Positions 43,286 through 54,810 of a stretch of 64,000 nt of DNA are shown here, piece by piece (positions within the stretch are counted from its first letter, which is position 1; each line of letters opens with the position of its first letter). The translations under genes and the position numbers were made by a program. The stretch lies in contig NC_083691.1 of assembly GCF_033118175.1 (NCBI RefSeq), positions 17,271,001-17,335,000 of the forward strand, written 5' to 3'. Source of the DNA: Dama dama. Its lineage: Eukaryota; Chordata; Mammalia; Artiodactyla; Cervidae. Below the pieces are notes generated by a model, which was not told the origin of the DNA, did not search any database, and saw only the letters and a list, made by a program, of their open reading frames with translations.

Positions 43286-43495
43286 AGCAATAAAAAACCT
43301 CTTAGGTCACCTCATCTATCCCTCTGCCAGCACCTCCTGTATATCATCTAAGCCAACTTTTTTAAATGAAACAAGTGGCCAGCCACTACTGCCGAGGGAA
43401 ATCATTCCATGGTCTAATAAAATGCCACCAGTAAAAAGCGCTCCCTAGTTTCCGACTGAAATGTTCCTCCTCTAATTTGATTCAGTTAGCTCTCA
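43286..43495 (-). mobile_element. possible L3/CR1 LINE 3' fragment
   Basis: 'aaatcattccatggtctaat', 'taaaaagcgctccctag', 'gactgaaatgttcctcctc' and 'tctcagttgaagggac' are in the order of minus-strand CR1/L3 3' ends. Diverged, and similar in kind to 12690-12990. Confidence 0.45.
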
Positions 43496-44101
43496 GTTGA
43501 AGGGACTTTTCCATAAAATGGCTTTTGCTCCTGCGCACGTGTCTGACACCCTTAGACATACGCAGTGTGTGATCTGGGGCCAGAAGCATGGGCATTGCCT
43601 GCTCAGTCTGCTCAGGTAGTGGTTGTTAAAGGAAAATTATTTTTCTAATTTGCTTTCACAGCAATCCATAGGCTGGAAGCATCTCTCTTGCTCAGTACAT
43701 GATGCAAACATACTTAGGGCTGGTTTCCCTCAATATACTCAGCTCCCATGTTCTTCTTCTGACCCCACAAACCCTATCACCCCCTTCCAGAAACCCTGCT
43801 TTCTAGCCATGCCAAATATAAAAGATCAAAATACAGGTATATTTTGCAGATGTCCAAATGCTACATAATGAAATACCTGACTGGTCAACTCTCAGCTACA
43901 AATACCTAGATGGCATTTCCTCAGTGAGTGATTCTCTATCCTTAGTCTGCTTCAGAGCCTTACCTGTTTAGAAATCTTAATTTATCATCATCAAAATCGA
44001 GAATAATTTTTTGTGACAGTCTCCCATTAACCAAGCTAGCAAGACTGATTTTATAAACCAAATGTCAATTTGTGGTAGATCCACCCACCTTTTATGTGCC
44101 A
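43496..44101. other. unique sequence, nothing recognised
   Basis: No recognisable repeat. An 81-codon frame at 43623-43868 has no domain. Confidence 0.45.
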
Positions 44102-44339
44102 ATTCTGCCTTTGTATGATTAGTCGCTTCAGTCGTCTCCGAATGTTTGCACCCCTATAGACTGTAGCCCACCAGTCTCCTCTGTCCATGGGGTTCTCCAG
44201 GCAAGAATACTGGAGTGGGTTACCATGCCATCCTCCAGAGGATATTCCAGACCCACGATTGGAACCCATGTCTCCTGACATGTTCTGCATTGCAAGCAGA
44301 TTCTTTACCACTGAGCTCCTGGGGAAGTATTCTGCCTTT
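44102..44339 (-). mobile_element. Bov-tA SINE with perfect 11-bp target duplication
   Basis: The element spans 44113-44328 on the minus strand (Bov-A part ttagtcgcttcagtcg, tRNA head ending ccactgagctcctggggaag). The word attctgccttt flanks it exactly at 44102-44112 and 44329-44339. Confidence 0.94.
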
Positions 44340-44767
44340 AGATATGTTAATGTAGACAGTTAAGGCTAAGATTTGTAAACTTGGGAGTTGTTCTGATGAG
44401 TAATAGTCCTCTTTCCTCTGGGCTTCTCCTGACCTTGGAGCACTAAATTCTGCTGCCAAATTTGTAGGAGAAGAAACAGCTTGATGCAGCCTAAGCACGA
44501 AGTGGACTACCCTAAGCTGAATGTCCCATTCTGGCCTTTACACTCAGTTTTTCTCCCTACCGGAATGTTTTTGCCAACTTATCTACTTGACATATACTTT
44601 GTCCTATTTTAGGACCCAACCTAAATGATAACTTTTGTCTTGAATCCCACAAGACCTCTCCTTTGAACAACCGTTACACTTTGCTCGTATTCCCATGAAA
44701 GAACTCCTTCTGTGCAGTGCAATGCAGAGCATTAAGTTCTACAGCCATAGAGAGAGATAAGGCATCA
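44340..44767. other. unique; possible L2 3' region at 44535-44725
   Basis: 'accggaatgtttttgcc', 'ttaggacccaacctaaatg' and 'gaatcccacaagacctctcc' resemble the L2 3' region but are strongly diverged. Confidence 0.4.
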
Positions 44768-44987
44768 CCTCTGTGGTGGAGCTAGTGGTAAAGAATCTGT
44801 CTGCCAATGCAGGAGATGCAGGAGATGTGGGTCCGATCCCTGGGATGGGAAGATCCCCTAGAGAAGGAAACAGTAACCCACTCTGGTATTCTTGCCTGGA
44901 GAATCCCATGGACCAAGGAACCTGGCGGGCTCCAGTTCATGGACTCGCAAAAGAGTCGGACATGACCAAGTGTCTGATCACACAGTG
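44768..44987 (+). mobile_element. Bov-tA SINE
   Basis: Plus-strand head ggtggagctagtggtaaag, B-box region gggtccgatccctggg, gatcccctagagaagg, and Bov-A tail to gtcggacatgaccaagtg. Complete. Confidence 0.92.
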
Positions 44988-45915
44988 CTCTTGCAGAACT
45001 GAAGGTTAGTGGAAGAGGCAGGAATTTAAGCAGAATGATTATATGATTTAATCCAGTTTTGGTCTCTGGAAAGGGAGAAATAAAGAAAGCCATTTTTTTT
45101 TTTTTTTTTTTTGTCCAATTGCAACTATGCAAGTCAGAGTAGTTCATTGAAAGCCAAAGAAACTGAGTCTGGCTGAGTTAAGCATAGAGAGACTATGTTA
45201 AAATTTTGTAGATGAACTTGCAAAAAAGCACTGGGAAGACTGGGACACCAGACTTACAGGCGGATCACCAGGACCAATGTCTCCCCTGTTTGCACTGTGA
45301 GTGGGTCTGCTGGGAACAGCCCTGATGCTACTGCCCGGCAGTGGGCCCTGTGTCTTGCAGCCTCCATGCTACCCAGCTGGACCCTGGGAGCTGCTTCCAG
45401 CACCATTCCCAGGATGCAGTGAGGCTGCAGCCACCACCACCGCCGTGGGTTCCCTGAGGTCTTGGCATCATTGAGTGTTAACACTGATGGCAGACACTAA
45501 GTCTGCACCCAAACTGCAAGGGAGGTCAGCAGAGCAAGAGCCTGATGTGTGAAGCTTCCACCCTGGGGGGTAGGTTCTAGAATGATCAAGGCTCCTAGGA
45601 CCCTATGGAAGGGACAAATTGGATCTTCAAAGCAAGGAAGGATGCTCAGATGCTGAGCAACTGAAAAACGAGTGGTGGTCATTACGATAAAAACCTCATT
45701 AAGGAAGTGGGACTCCTGGGGGAAAGGCCATGACGATGATATGGGCCAATATCCACCTGCTGATCCCTTAGATCAGGTGAGCAAAGTGAGCAGGGAGAAG
45801 TATGGGAGCTTGTCTTTCTTGTCCTACAAGGGGTGTAGATGGAAACGCACACAGAATGAAGTGTAGAATGGACAGGGGCCCAGGAAAGTGTTTAGTTTAA
45901 CTTCCTCACCTTGTA
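44988..45915. other. unique sequence with T-run at 45093-45112
   Basis: A long T homopolymer sits at 45093-45112. A GC-richer patch at 45290-45450 has short frames but no domain. Confidence 0.45.
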
Positions 45916-46030
45916 CATTACACTGGAGCCTTGTGAAATGGTAAGGGTCTTACCAGGGCACACAGCTGGGTGGGAAGCGAATTCAAACTAGTACTGAAAT
46001 CTCCAGCCCTCTTTCCAGTTATCTTTCTAC
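45916..46030 (-). mobile_element. possible MIR fragment
   Basis: 'cagggcacacagctgg' and 'gaagcgaattcaaactagt' resemble reverse-complement MIR. Weak. Confidence 0.35.
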
Positions 46031-47292
46031 TAATTAGGTTATTTTATTAATGTTTGCTCTCTAATTTACCTCTGAAAGATTCTTGGCACAATATAGATTT
46101 CTATGTAGTTTGGCCTGTGGTGGGTAAAAGCGATACCAAGTCAGTCTTGTCCATAATAACAACATCTAATTCTCAGACTCTAAAATACGTAATTAAATAT
46201 TTCCCAGGAAATGTCCCAAGTCCTCCAGGCAACCATTTTTTACAAGACCAGACATACTAGCTTAGGGAAATTTCACTGCCCATAATGCAGGTTTTTAGAA
46301 CATAAACAATTTTGATTTGTTCTGGCCCAACAGTATAAATCTTCTCACCCTGATTGGTAGATGAGGACAGTTGAGTGGTTCGTGCCAGTGGAGGGTGAGA
46401 TATAAAAAGCATGTTGGCTCCATGCAGACTGTCAGGGTGATAGATAGAGCATCTGAAGGCCACACTGGTCATTCAGGTTTCAATCTCTCCTTCTGGGCTC
46501 TTTAAAACCCAAGCTGTGAAACAGCAGCTGAAGTTTGATGTCTGACCACTGCCGCCAGGACCACACAATGGAGCAGGCGTGCCAGCGAGGTATGGGGCAG
46601 CCTGCCGTGGGCACAGGCCGGGGGTCTGTTAGGAGGGTACACTCAGGGCTCCATAACTCGTTAGAAGGGCCTGAGCCAGGCAAAGAGCTGCCTCCTGCTA
46701 ATTCAGAGCCAAATGTGAGGGGACTGGGGAGAAAGAAACAAATGGTTTCCAGTGACCTAAAGCCAAAATGAGAAGAAAGGCTTCCCCATCACTGGGGAAG
46801 AGTAGAAAGTATCAGCCCTGGAGCAAGCGTCTCGAGTCATGAAAATCTTCCCATGAGACTATGATGTCCCAAAGGACCCACCCCTGGCACTGCTGCAAAG
46901 CTGAACTTCCCACCTTCTCACCAAGTCTTCTTCTCCAGGATTCTCCAGTTGCTAGGATTGATCCCAGGAGTCCTCAGCCTGCAGCGGCCAGAAGCAGAGT
47001 TTCCGTTCCCAGTCAGAGACTAAGGCTGGGCCATGGAATTGCTAAATCCTGACCCCTAGACCCACCAGGGACCAGTGGCCACTGACAAGACCTGTCAGCC
47101 ATGTAGACATAGATTTCCACATGGAAATGTAAGTAGTGAGACAAGCAAACTGTCTGTTAGGAAGAAAAAGGATACATTTGGATAGACACAAGGGCAGACT
47201 CAGAGTTGTGCCCTCCTGGTAGTTTGAATCTCTTTTACGGGCATTTCTTCTAGGTTTCCTTTGGCCAGTCATTTTGATTTGCCTGGTAATGG
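46031..47292. other. unique sequence, nothing recognised
   Basis: No recognisable repeat or exon. Short frames at 46535-47052 have no domain. Confidence 0.45.
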
Positions 47293-47540
47293 AGTCCATA
47301 TTTGGACTTCCCAGGTAGCGCTAGTGTTAAAGAATCCACCTACTAATGCAGAAGATCTAAGAGACATGGATTTGATCTCTGCATCAGGAAGATCACCTAG
47401 AGGAGGGCACGCCAACCCACTCCAGTATTCTTGCCTGGAGAATCCCATGGACAGAGAAGCCTGGTGGGCTACTGTCCAGGGGGTTGCAGAGTCAGACACG
47501 ACTGAAACAGCTTAGCGCACACACACAAGTCCATATTTGG
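47293..47540 (+). mobile_element. Bov-tA SINE with perfect 13-bp target duplication
   Basis: The element spans 47306-47527 on the plus strand (acttcccaggtagcgctag to gactgaaacagcttagcgc and a CA-rich tail). The word agtccatatttgg occurs at 47293-47305 and again at 47528-47540 without mismatch. Confidence 0.95.
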
Positions 47541-49138
47541 TTTATCTCAGGATCCCCCAGCATGTGCCTCTGCATCTCTTAGTCAAGAAGGATTCTAGCA
47601 AAGAGGCTTCTGGGTAGGTTGACAGCACTTATTATGGGGTGGCGCCCCCTCCTTTTTGGACCTCCAAGGAGCCTTTCAGCACATGTGTGGTCTCGAAGGT
47701 CTCCTTGTTTTCAGGAATGTGGTATTTGCTCTCTTACTTGAGCAGAGCTCAGCTCCTCTCTCATTGCTGCTATTTTGCAGTATCTGTCCATAGGGGAGAA
47801 ACTGTTGAGCCTGGGGCCTGCCTATCTCCTGCCTCAGTATCACCTTTGTCTCAAATACCTACGCTAGTATATGGTGAAGGTTAAAAGTGTTGCTTTTCAG
47901 ACCGATGAAAACACTGCTGTCTTTTCTCATTCCTAGAGAAAGGACTTTCTTCCTTAGACTCCATAACCCTTTTACTTAGCAAAATAACCTTAACTGACCT
48001 ATTTTGCAAGGGAAGTTGTAACCCCTAAGACTTATTCTGGAAAGGAAGACATGAATTACTCAACAATATGAAATTAAAGAATTTGGAGTGTGCCTGAGCC
48101 CTCTAAGAGGGGAAGATGTCCCAGAAAGAGAAAATGAAGAAAAAGCAGGGGACATATAATGAGGCATGGAGTACATTTTGTACATAATGAGGAAGTGAGA
48201 GGAGCAAATTACCATGAACAAACACCAGAAAATGTTGTGCTGACAGTCTTGTGCAATTCTGAGAGAAAGCAGAGTCAGAATGTGAAAAGACAGGGTGGGT
48301 GTAGGCTCAACGTTGGTCCCTGGGCAGCAAGACCAAACTTCCCATAGGGAAAACTGTCCCAGTGAGGTGGGCAGACAAAAGCTACATTAGGTCAAAGTAG
48401 TAAACACAAGTCATTGTAAGGAGGTGGCTAGTCCAACAGAGGACCCAAGGGGAACAACAGGGTAGGGAGGCAGGCTTCGGGGTAACAGAGTCTCAAGATC
48501 ATGAGCAGCACCTTGTTCTGATCAGGGCCTCCCTATCCTGCTGGCAGAGTTTCTACATGAGGGAAGAGCCACAGAACTTACTTTGTGCTTCATCTTTCTC
48601 TTCTTAGAAGTCTGAGCTCCATCCAGATGGCCCTGGCATGTGCAGATACAGTTGAACATTTTGTTGGGAAGAGTGGAAGCTAGTGAATCCTTCTCAGAAA
48701 AGCCCCATGGGCAGAGAAGAGACATAGAAATGGAATGCTATTCAGAGAATCCTGCAAAAACTTTTGGAGAAATCTCCAAGCCCCTGCACCATTATTTCCT
48801 ACTGCTACAGTCTAACTTTCAAAAAGTTAAAGAAAATGCGACTCTACCACAAATATAAAAACATGCCATAGTTTTCTTTTTTCTGTTCGTTACTTAATGA
48901 GGAAGTCACTAAGATGTAAATAATGGGTCAAATGAGAATTTGAAGAGCTGGATATTTGTAAATATACATTTATATTGTTAAAAGACTGAACAGGATTGCT
49001 AGGTTACCTCCTTAACTGGCTAATGTTCTGTGAGGCCATACACCAAAATCTTTGGGGTTAATTATTCCCATTGGACAGAGTTATTTGTAACTCTGCCAGA
49101 TAAAAATCTATGCCTTAATCTTATCACTTGCTGTCCTT
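47541..49138. other. 1.6 kb without recognisable transposons
   Basis: No gene or repeat recognised. Frames of 60-81 codons have no domain. Confidence 0.45.
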
Positions 49139-49346
49139 GTTGTTGCTTAGTCAATAAGTCATGTCCAACTCTAGTAACCTCATGGACTGTAGCCCGCCAG
49201 GCTCCTCTGTCCAAGGGATTTCCCAGGCAAGAATACTGGAGTGGTTGACATTTCCTTCTCCAGGAGATATTCCTGACCCAAGGATCAAACCCACATTTCC
49301 TACATTGGCAGGTGGGTTCTTCACTGCTGAGCCACTAGGGAAGCCT
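49139..49346 (-). mobile_element. Bov-tA SINE
   Basis: Minus strand: gttgttgcttagtcaataag, then catggactgtagcccgcc, then tRNA head ctgctgagccactagggaagc. Near full length. No clear target duplication. Confidence 0.92.
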
Positions 49347-49390
49347 TGAACTCTGACCCTCTAGAGTTATAAAATAGCCCAGTCAATGGG

Positions 49391-49661
49391 AAGGTCATAG
49401 TGAATGTGTTTGTGAAGAAAAGGCTACTTTGACTCTAATGGACATTTTAATATGCACATATATTTCATTAGTTACGGTAAAAGTCATAAAGTTATTATTA
49501 AGGAAAAGAAGGGGGCGACAGATGATGAGATGGTTGGATGGCATCATCGACTCAATGGACATGAGCAAATTCTGGGAGATGGTGAAGGACAGGGAAGTCT
49601 AATGTACTACAGTCCAGGGGGTCACAAAGAGTCAGACACGACCAAGTGACTGATCATCACC
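49391..49661 (+). mobile_element. BovB-tailed chimeric repeat (copy 2)
   Basis: The 5' half (about 49391-49500) matches the non-BovB part of the repeat at 41011-41122. The 3' half is a BovB terminus (gatgatgagatggttggatgg to gtcagacacgaccaagtgac). Both copies share the same fusion point, so the chimera was made once and then copied. A short frame (HIYFISYGKSHK...) crosses the junction in both copies. Confidence 0.7.
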
Positions 49662-49740
49662 AGCAAATCAATATAAGAAAGAAATCATTGGCCTCTAAAA
49701 CTCTGGCTTGTTTTTAAAGTACCTTTAATATGTTACCCTC
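49662..49740. other. short spacer
   Basis: No recognisable feature. Confidence 0.5.
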
Positions 49741-49867
49741 CAGAAAAGACACAGTTTTTAGTAAAAACTCTTTATTTCAAAGACTATCTCAGCAGTTACC
49801 TTTTCAGCAGACATAGTTCTTAGTGAAAACTCTTTATTTCGGAAGACTATCTCAGCAGTTACCTTTT
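49741..49867. repeat. tandem duplication of a ~63-bp unit
   Basis: The unit containing 'aaaactctttatttc' and 'agactatctcagcagttacc' occurs at 49741-49804 and 49805-49867 with roughly 85% identity. It is not part of a repeat family I recognise. Confidence 0.92.
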
Positions 49868-51372
49868 TAGCTAGTCCTGCACTGAAAGTTTGGGTAGACC
49901 CATTTATATTTATATGGAATGCAGGAAGAATTATTTGGTAAGATATGAAGTGCTCCTGGAGTGCTAAAATGGCTGGAGCCCGGCCTTGAGGGAGCCCCCA
50001 ACCTTACCACCAAAAGTGGCTCTCTGCACCACTCTGAGTCCCTCTTCTCTGAGGAACAAAGGGGTCCCCAAGGCCACACACACCCACGGTGTCCATGATT
50101 TCTTATGCCTCTGCTCCTTTGCTGGATCAGCAATAAACAGACATGAGACCGCAGCCCTGCTTTTTGGTCTAGGCAAGTTCACCCAGTAATCTGCACTTTT
50201 TAGACTCTGGAACTTTTTCTGCTCTGGGAATGGGAGAGCTGAACACATCCATGGAGTATCTTTATAGCTAGAATTTTCAATACAACAAAAAAGATTTCCA
50301 AGTCCCAGTCACATTTAGATCAAGATGCATTAACATAACAGATTTGTAGGTCTAACTCAAGAATTTTGATGATCTATTACAATTTGTCATAATGGGATTT
50401 GGCCTTTACCATAACTGAGGACAAGAAACACAGAACTGGAGCTTTAAGTCCAAAACTTGTGTAGAGGAAGCTCTCCTCAATTATTTTATAGAATGCATTG
50501 ATTGCTGGAAATATCATCTTACTCATTCCATGTGTTTCTAGATTTCAGTTTTCTAAGTGCCATAAGCCTACCTAATTTTACCACGGGGCATCTGTAGATT
50601 TATTTCTAACACAGAACAAAAACTTCAATAAATCTCTCCAGTTAGCTGGAGATGCCATTATAACTTCAGGGTTCTTTCTTCTTTCTTTTTCTAAGAGAGT
50701 TAATAATATTTAAGCTGTTTAAATGACCTTTTTCCTGTTTCCAAGCAGAAATTCAGACCTTATTTGTGTATCATGTTAAAATGCTGGCAAATAATGCCTT
50801 GGCCTGCCATACTCTAAATCATCCACTTAAGTGGAAACCAATGCCTTAAAGTCACAAAACTTCTGCTAGAGAGAATGGCTTCAGCAAACCCAGGATCCCC
50901 AACGATGCCCATGCTCAGAGGCAGTACCTGGGTCAGGGCACGAAGACATGAGAAGTCAAGTCCATATGGCCTCCAGAGTGAAATAAAAAGGGCACCGAGG
51001 GCTGGAGTTCCCGTCAAGAATTACAAGAGCAGTTCCGTGACCATTTTAAACATTTCTCACATACTTTTAGCTTTGTGGAAATACATCCCTTCTCTTTTAT
51101 ATTCACATCTGTTTCCCATGTTAGAATATAAACCTCTTCAAGGAACATACAGAAATCTTTCCTATATGTCCATACATTGGAGATACACACTCAGATGGGC
51201 TTCCTTGGGAAGAATGTACAAAGAATGTACAGCACAAGTCTTTCTTTTGCCATGTGGGCACAGAGTCGCATTAAACATGCTGTCACTTTTATCCCCAAAA
51301 CAGAAACACATGAGGAAGGATAACTTCAAATGTGCTCTTCCTCCGGGGTTTCTCTTCTCTGGCCATCCCCTA
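49868..51372. other. unique sequence; possible L2 tail near 51040-51150
   Basis: The longest non-LINE frame (50875-51432, 185 codons, plus strand) crosses L2-like text (ttagaatataaacctcttca) and ends in the CA microsatellite. It has no recognisable domain and I do not call it a gene. Confidence 0.45.
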
Positions 51373-51380
51373 CACTCACA

Positions 51381-51416
<36 letters not shown>
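51373..51416. repeat. (CA)n microsatellite
   Basis: An imperfect CT/CA start gives way to an uninterrupted CA run at about 51383-51414. Length polymorphism is likely. Confidence 0.95.
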
Positions 51417-51418
<2 letters not shown>

Positions 51419-51890
51419 AGCTGCGTGTCTAAATCTGTGACCATGTGGTGCAGGGCTGGGTAGAGCACTCAGGGTGAGTCTCAGGAGGGCAGAGGAGGGG
51501 CTGGGAGATGACAGATATCTATAAGGTCCACCTGGCCCTCCCAGCTGCTGGTGACCTTGCCTAAGGTGACCAGAGTCAACAGTTCCATTGCCACCCTGAC
51601 TTTGGTGCAGATCTTCAAGAAGGCAGGTGGCATGAAGACAGCTATAGGATCTGAGAGATGTTGTGAGTATGAATGAGAAAAAAGGCTATGGCTTGGAGAG
51701 GAAGAAAGTGTTTTTCACACACTGCGAGTCCATCTGAGTGACACAGCCCTGGCTGGAGAAGGACAGGTAAGTTTGAAAAGCCAACAAGACACTGTGGAGC
51801 TGACGTTGGTGGTGGGGTACTCACACTGGGGTTTGACAGGAGGATGTTATTAATACATGGGAAGCTCACAGATGCTGTGTAAGCCTGAAT
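51417..51890. other. unique sequence, nothing recognised
   Basis: No recognisable repeat or exon. Confidence 0.45.
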
Positions 51891-52049
51891 CCCCACCAAG
51901 AAGGACACCACCTGGTATGAAAATACGATGGAACATTCCACCATGAAGTAGAAGGAACTTCTGCTGCTTTCAACAGCATGGAGGGAACCTGGGGGCATCA
52001 TGCTAAGTGAAATAAGAGAGAAAGACATGTGTCACATGCTCTCACTCAG

Positions 52050-52080
52050 AGATTCCACCTATAACTTATAGGTGGAATCT
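52050..52080. repeat. 31-bp perfect palindrome (15-bp arms, 1-nt centre)
   Basis: The arm agattccacctataa (52050-52064) is followed by one base (C at 52065) and its exact reverse complement (52066-52080). Read in either direction it can form a cruciform or hairpin. The right arm matches the normal L1 text 'ggtggaatct', so the left arm is the anomalous copy. Confidence 0.97.
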
Positions 52081-52380
52081 GAGGGGAAAAAAAGTCTAGT
52101 TCATAGAAGCAGAGTAGGAAATGGTTGCCCAGGGGTTGGTGGGTGAGGAAATTAGGGAAGGGTTGGGAAAAAGGTTTACACTTGGCAGCTGTAAGACGAA
52201 CAAGGCCTTAGAATCTATGTATGTAAAATATGATGAGTGTAGTTAGTAACACCGTATCATATAATTGAAATTTGCTAAGAGAGTTGAATTTAAATGTTTT
52301 TCACCAAAAAAGAAAGCAAAGAAAAGAAAAGGAGAGAGAGATATAAATAAGTGCGATGACGGACCTGCTCACTAGCTGGT

Positions 52381-52397
52381 GGGGGGGGGGGGGGGGG
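52381..52397. repeat. 17-nt poly-G tract
   Basis: An uninterrupted run of 17 G residues inside the old L1 3' UTR. Such tracts are rare, unstable, and prone to sequencing error. Confidence 0.9.
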
Positions 52398-52500
52398 TCC
52401 TTGCACAATGTCTACATGTGTCATCACAATACATACTTTACACATCTTGCGATTCTGTTTGTCAATTGTGCCTCAGTGAAGCTGGAGAAAATGTAATAAT

Positions 52501-54257
52501 AATAATTTTTAGAAAAAGAAAGACCTCACCGAGTTTTCAGTGACTGCTGAGGAATGTGTCTTATTCTTCCACAACTTCTGAACCAGTCTGAAGGAAACTC
52601 GAGGGGCAGGTGGACCACCCCCCTCCTTTCACTTTCCTTCAGACACTGTGGATCGCTCCTCTCCTGTCCATCCCAGCCAAACCTGCTCAATTGTTTATAT
52701 CTAGAGTGGTCGCATGATACATGATTTATTGTCCACATGATGCATAATTGTTTGTCCAAATAGGGACACTTTGGTAGTATAAGATCAGAACTCTTAGCAA
52801 TCATGCAGCGATGCAGGTATAAGCTGGCACTCCCCAAGTCAAGCGTGTAGTCATCTGATTTTTACTTCAATGTGAGTTTAAGTTAATGTTTGAGTCTTTC
52901 ACTGGGGCGTTTCTCTTATAAATTTTCTCATATTACCACAGTTTGAGGAATTAGAGAACAGATGTAGAGATAGTTTAGGGGGCAGAGAAATGTCACTCTA
53001 TTCCTTAAAAACAATAAAGCAGTTTCCCTGGGCCTGTCATTTATTTATGGTGTGATTTGTGGAGCTTCCCATAAGCCCTCAGGAACTCTGTTTCCTCACG
53101 GGCAGACTGTTTCCTCACGTAGTACCAGATGATACTGGAAGAGAATGAAGATTTCATGAGCAAAGGCACCTCGGAGGGCTTTGCCAAATGTAAAGTGCGT
53201 TCTAAACACCTACTGCTTTCATTCTTGTCACTATCATCATCATCACCTTGTATCCAGAGGAAGGCTCTGGTGCTCTGAAAGTACAGGATGAATTTTTGAT
53301 TTCCATCCACATTTATGATGTAAGTGACTTCATGCTATTAAGTAGCCCTTCTGGACTTCACGTGGGCAAAGAGTAACAGGGACGGGTTCGCTAAAAAAGG
53401 CGTGCCGTCCCAGCACAGGCTGACTCAGGGCGACGCCCACGATCCAATATTGATGAGCCAGAAGTGACAAGTAAAATTTGCTTTCTTGATTTCACACGTT
53501 CAGTTCTTCAAAATCAAACCCAGGGCAACCAACGGCAGGGTGTGAGGGGGAGGGTGGGGGAATAGTTTAAATAACATGAAAACGTATGACATGATGAAGC
53601 TGAAATTGAGCCATGTATTATCAAGCATAAAAAAAGTCAAAGAGGTTTCAGGAAGGAGTCCCGGGAACAAACACTGCTGAGAAAGTTTATTCTGAGGATC
53701 TGAGTCGACTGAGGATTCTCTGAACGAGAAGTCCCCTCATACGTCTTGGAGTGAGGACTCAGCAGGGTGAGTGAGAGCTTCTCGAATGGTCCTCCTAACA
53801 CTCCAGCATCTTGCGGTATTTAAGAAAGGAAGCACAATTAAAAGTCGAGCAGAGCAGTTTATCTGTTTACCGTCTGCTCCCCGAGAGGCTGAGGAGGATG
53901 GAGAGACTCTGAATTGTGTGATCCTCTTTCATGTCTTAATGATGATAATGTGACGATGATTATGTTGATAAAACATGCTGAGAAAACCTTTTTGTGTATA
54001 GACTAAAATATTTTCTGTGGCATTTTTCTTTCCCAGTGGGAATTGATTTGATTCATGATGGGTTACACACAGTTTCCTTATCTGTAAAATAGTCCTGAAA
54101 GATGTGGAGTCGGATAGAAGCGGGTTCGCATTGTCAGAACTCTGCCAAACCCTCCAAAGCATCCTTACTTTCTCCATCAGTGAAATGAGATTCATACCTT
54201 ACCATGGAGGGTCTATGCACTATAATATGAATGGCTTTTATCACAGTGTCTAGACCA
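52501..54257. other. 1.75 kb without recognisable transposons
   Basis: No transposon or gene recognised. Weak MIR-like words (tttccttatctgtaaaatag) occur near 54073. The section 53340-53720 contains CpGs and mixed composition, but nothing nameable. Confidence 0.45.
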
Positions 54258-54486
54258 CAAAGGGTTTCCCTGATGGCTTAGTGAATAAGAATCCATCTGC
54301 AATGCAGGAGACACAGGAGACGCAGGTTCGATCCCTGTGTCAGAAAGATCCCTTGGAAGTGGATATGGCAACCTGCTCCAGTATTCTCAACTGGGAAATC
54401 TCATGAACAGAGGATCCTGGTGGGCTATACTCCATGGGGTCACAAAAGAGTTGAGCACAACTTACTGACTAAAAAACAACAACAGA
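54258..54486 (+). mobile_element. Bov-tA SINE
   Basis: Plus-strand head gggtttccctgatggcttag, a canonical B box gcaggttcgatccctg, then gatcccttggaagtgg, and the Bov-A tail to gttgagcacaacttactgac with an A-rich end. Complete. Confidence 0.93.
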
Positions 54487-54619
54487 GCTTGTATGAGACT
54501 ATCAAATAAATCATAGCACTATTACAAATAACTGAAAACTTTGAAAAGTGTCCTTATCAAAGAAAAGAAGAAAAAAATGATGGTCAACAGAACCATGAAA
54601 TACAAAGATCTAATTTAGT
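54487..54619. other. short spacer
   Basis: AT-rich, no recognisable feature. Confidence 0.5.
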
Positions 54620-54810
54620 CTGAGGCATTGTGGAGTCTCATTGGATGAAGTGGCGTTCAATATAAAACCTGGAAGAAAAGAATGGTGTGGAGAAAGAATA
54701 TTTGTGTGTGCAAAGGGATCAAGATGTGCAAAGGCCCTAGGGCAGAAGACAACCTTTGCAGGATGACTGGTGCTCAGTGAGTAGAGGAGGGGGAGCTACC
54801 AGGATGGAGC
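54620..54810 (+). mobile_element. unassigned ancient mammalian repeat
   Basis: 'gatgtgcaaaggccctaggg' and 'gactggtgctcagtgagta' follow the middle part of the pattern seen at 13800-14110 and 17600-18475. The family name is uncertain. Confidence 0.4.

Larger units (their letters stand above)
51891..52500 (+). mobile_element. old L1 (L1MA type) 3' end
   Basis: The order 'atgctaagtgaaataagag', 'gaaagacatgtgtcacatg', 'ggtggaatctgagg', 'ggttgcccaggggttgg', 'tagttagtaacaccgtatc' and 'gtcaattgtgcctcagtgaa' follows an old L1 ORF2 end and 3' UTR on the plus strand. It contains a palindrome (52050-52080) and a G homopolymer (52381-52397) not typical of the family. Confidence 0.75.

Noticed and set aside
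50875..51432. 185-codon plus-strand frame, longest outside a LINE
   Set aside because: It crosses L2-like 3' text and ends in the CA microsatellite (His-Thr repeats). No recognisable domain or splice context.
54317..54340. tRNA-like B box (ggttcgatccc) considered as a tRNA gene
   Set aside because: It lies in the head of a Bov-tA SINE. There is no complete cloverleaf, and similar boxes occur in all SINE heads here.
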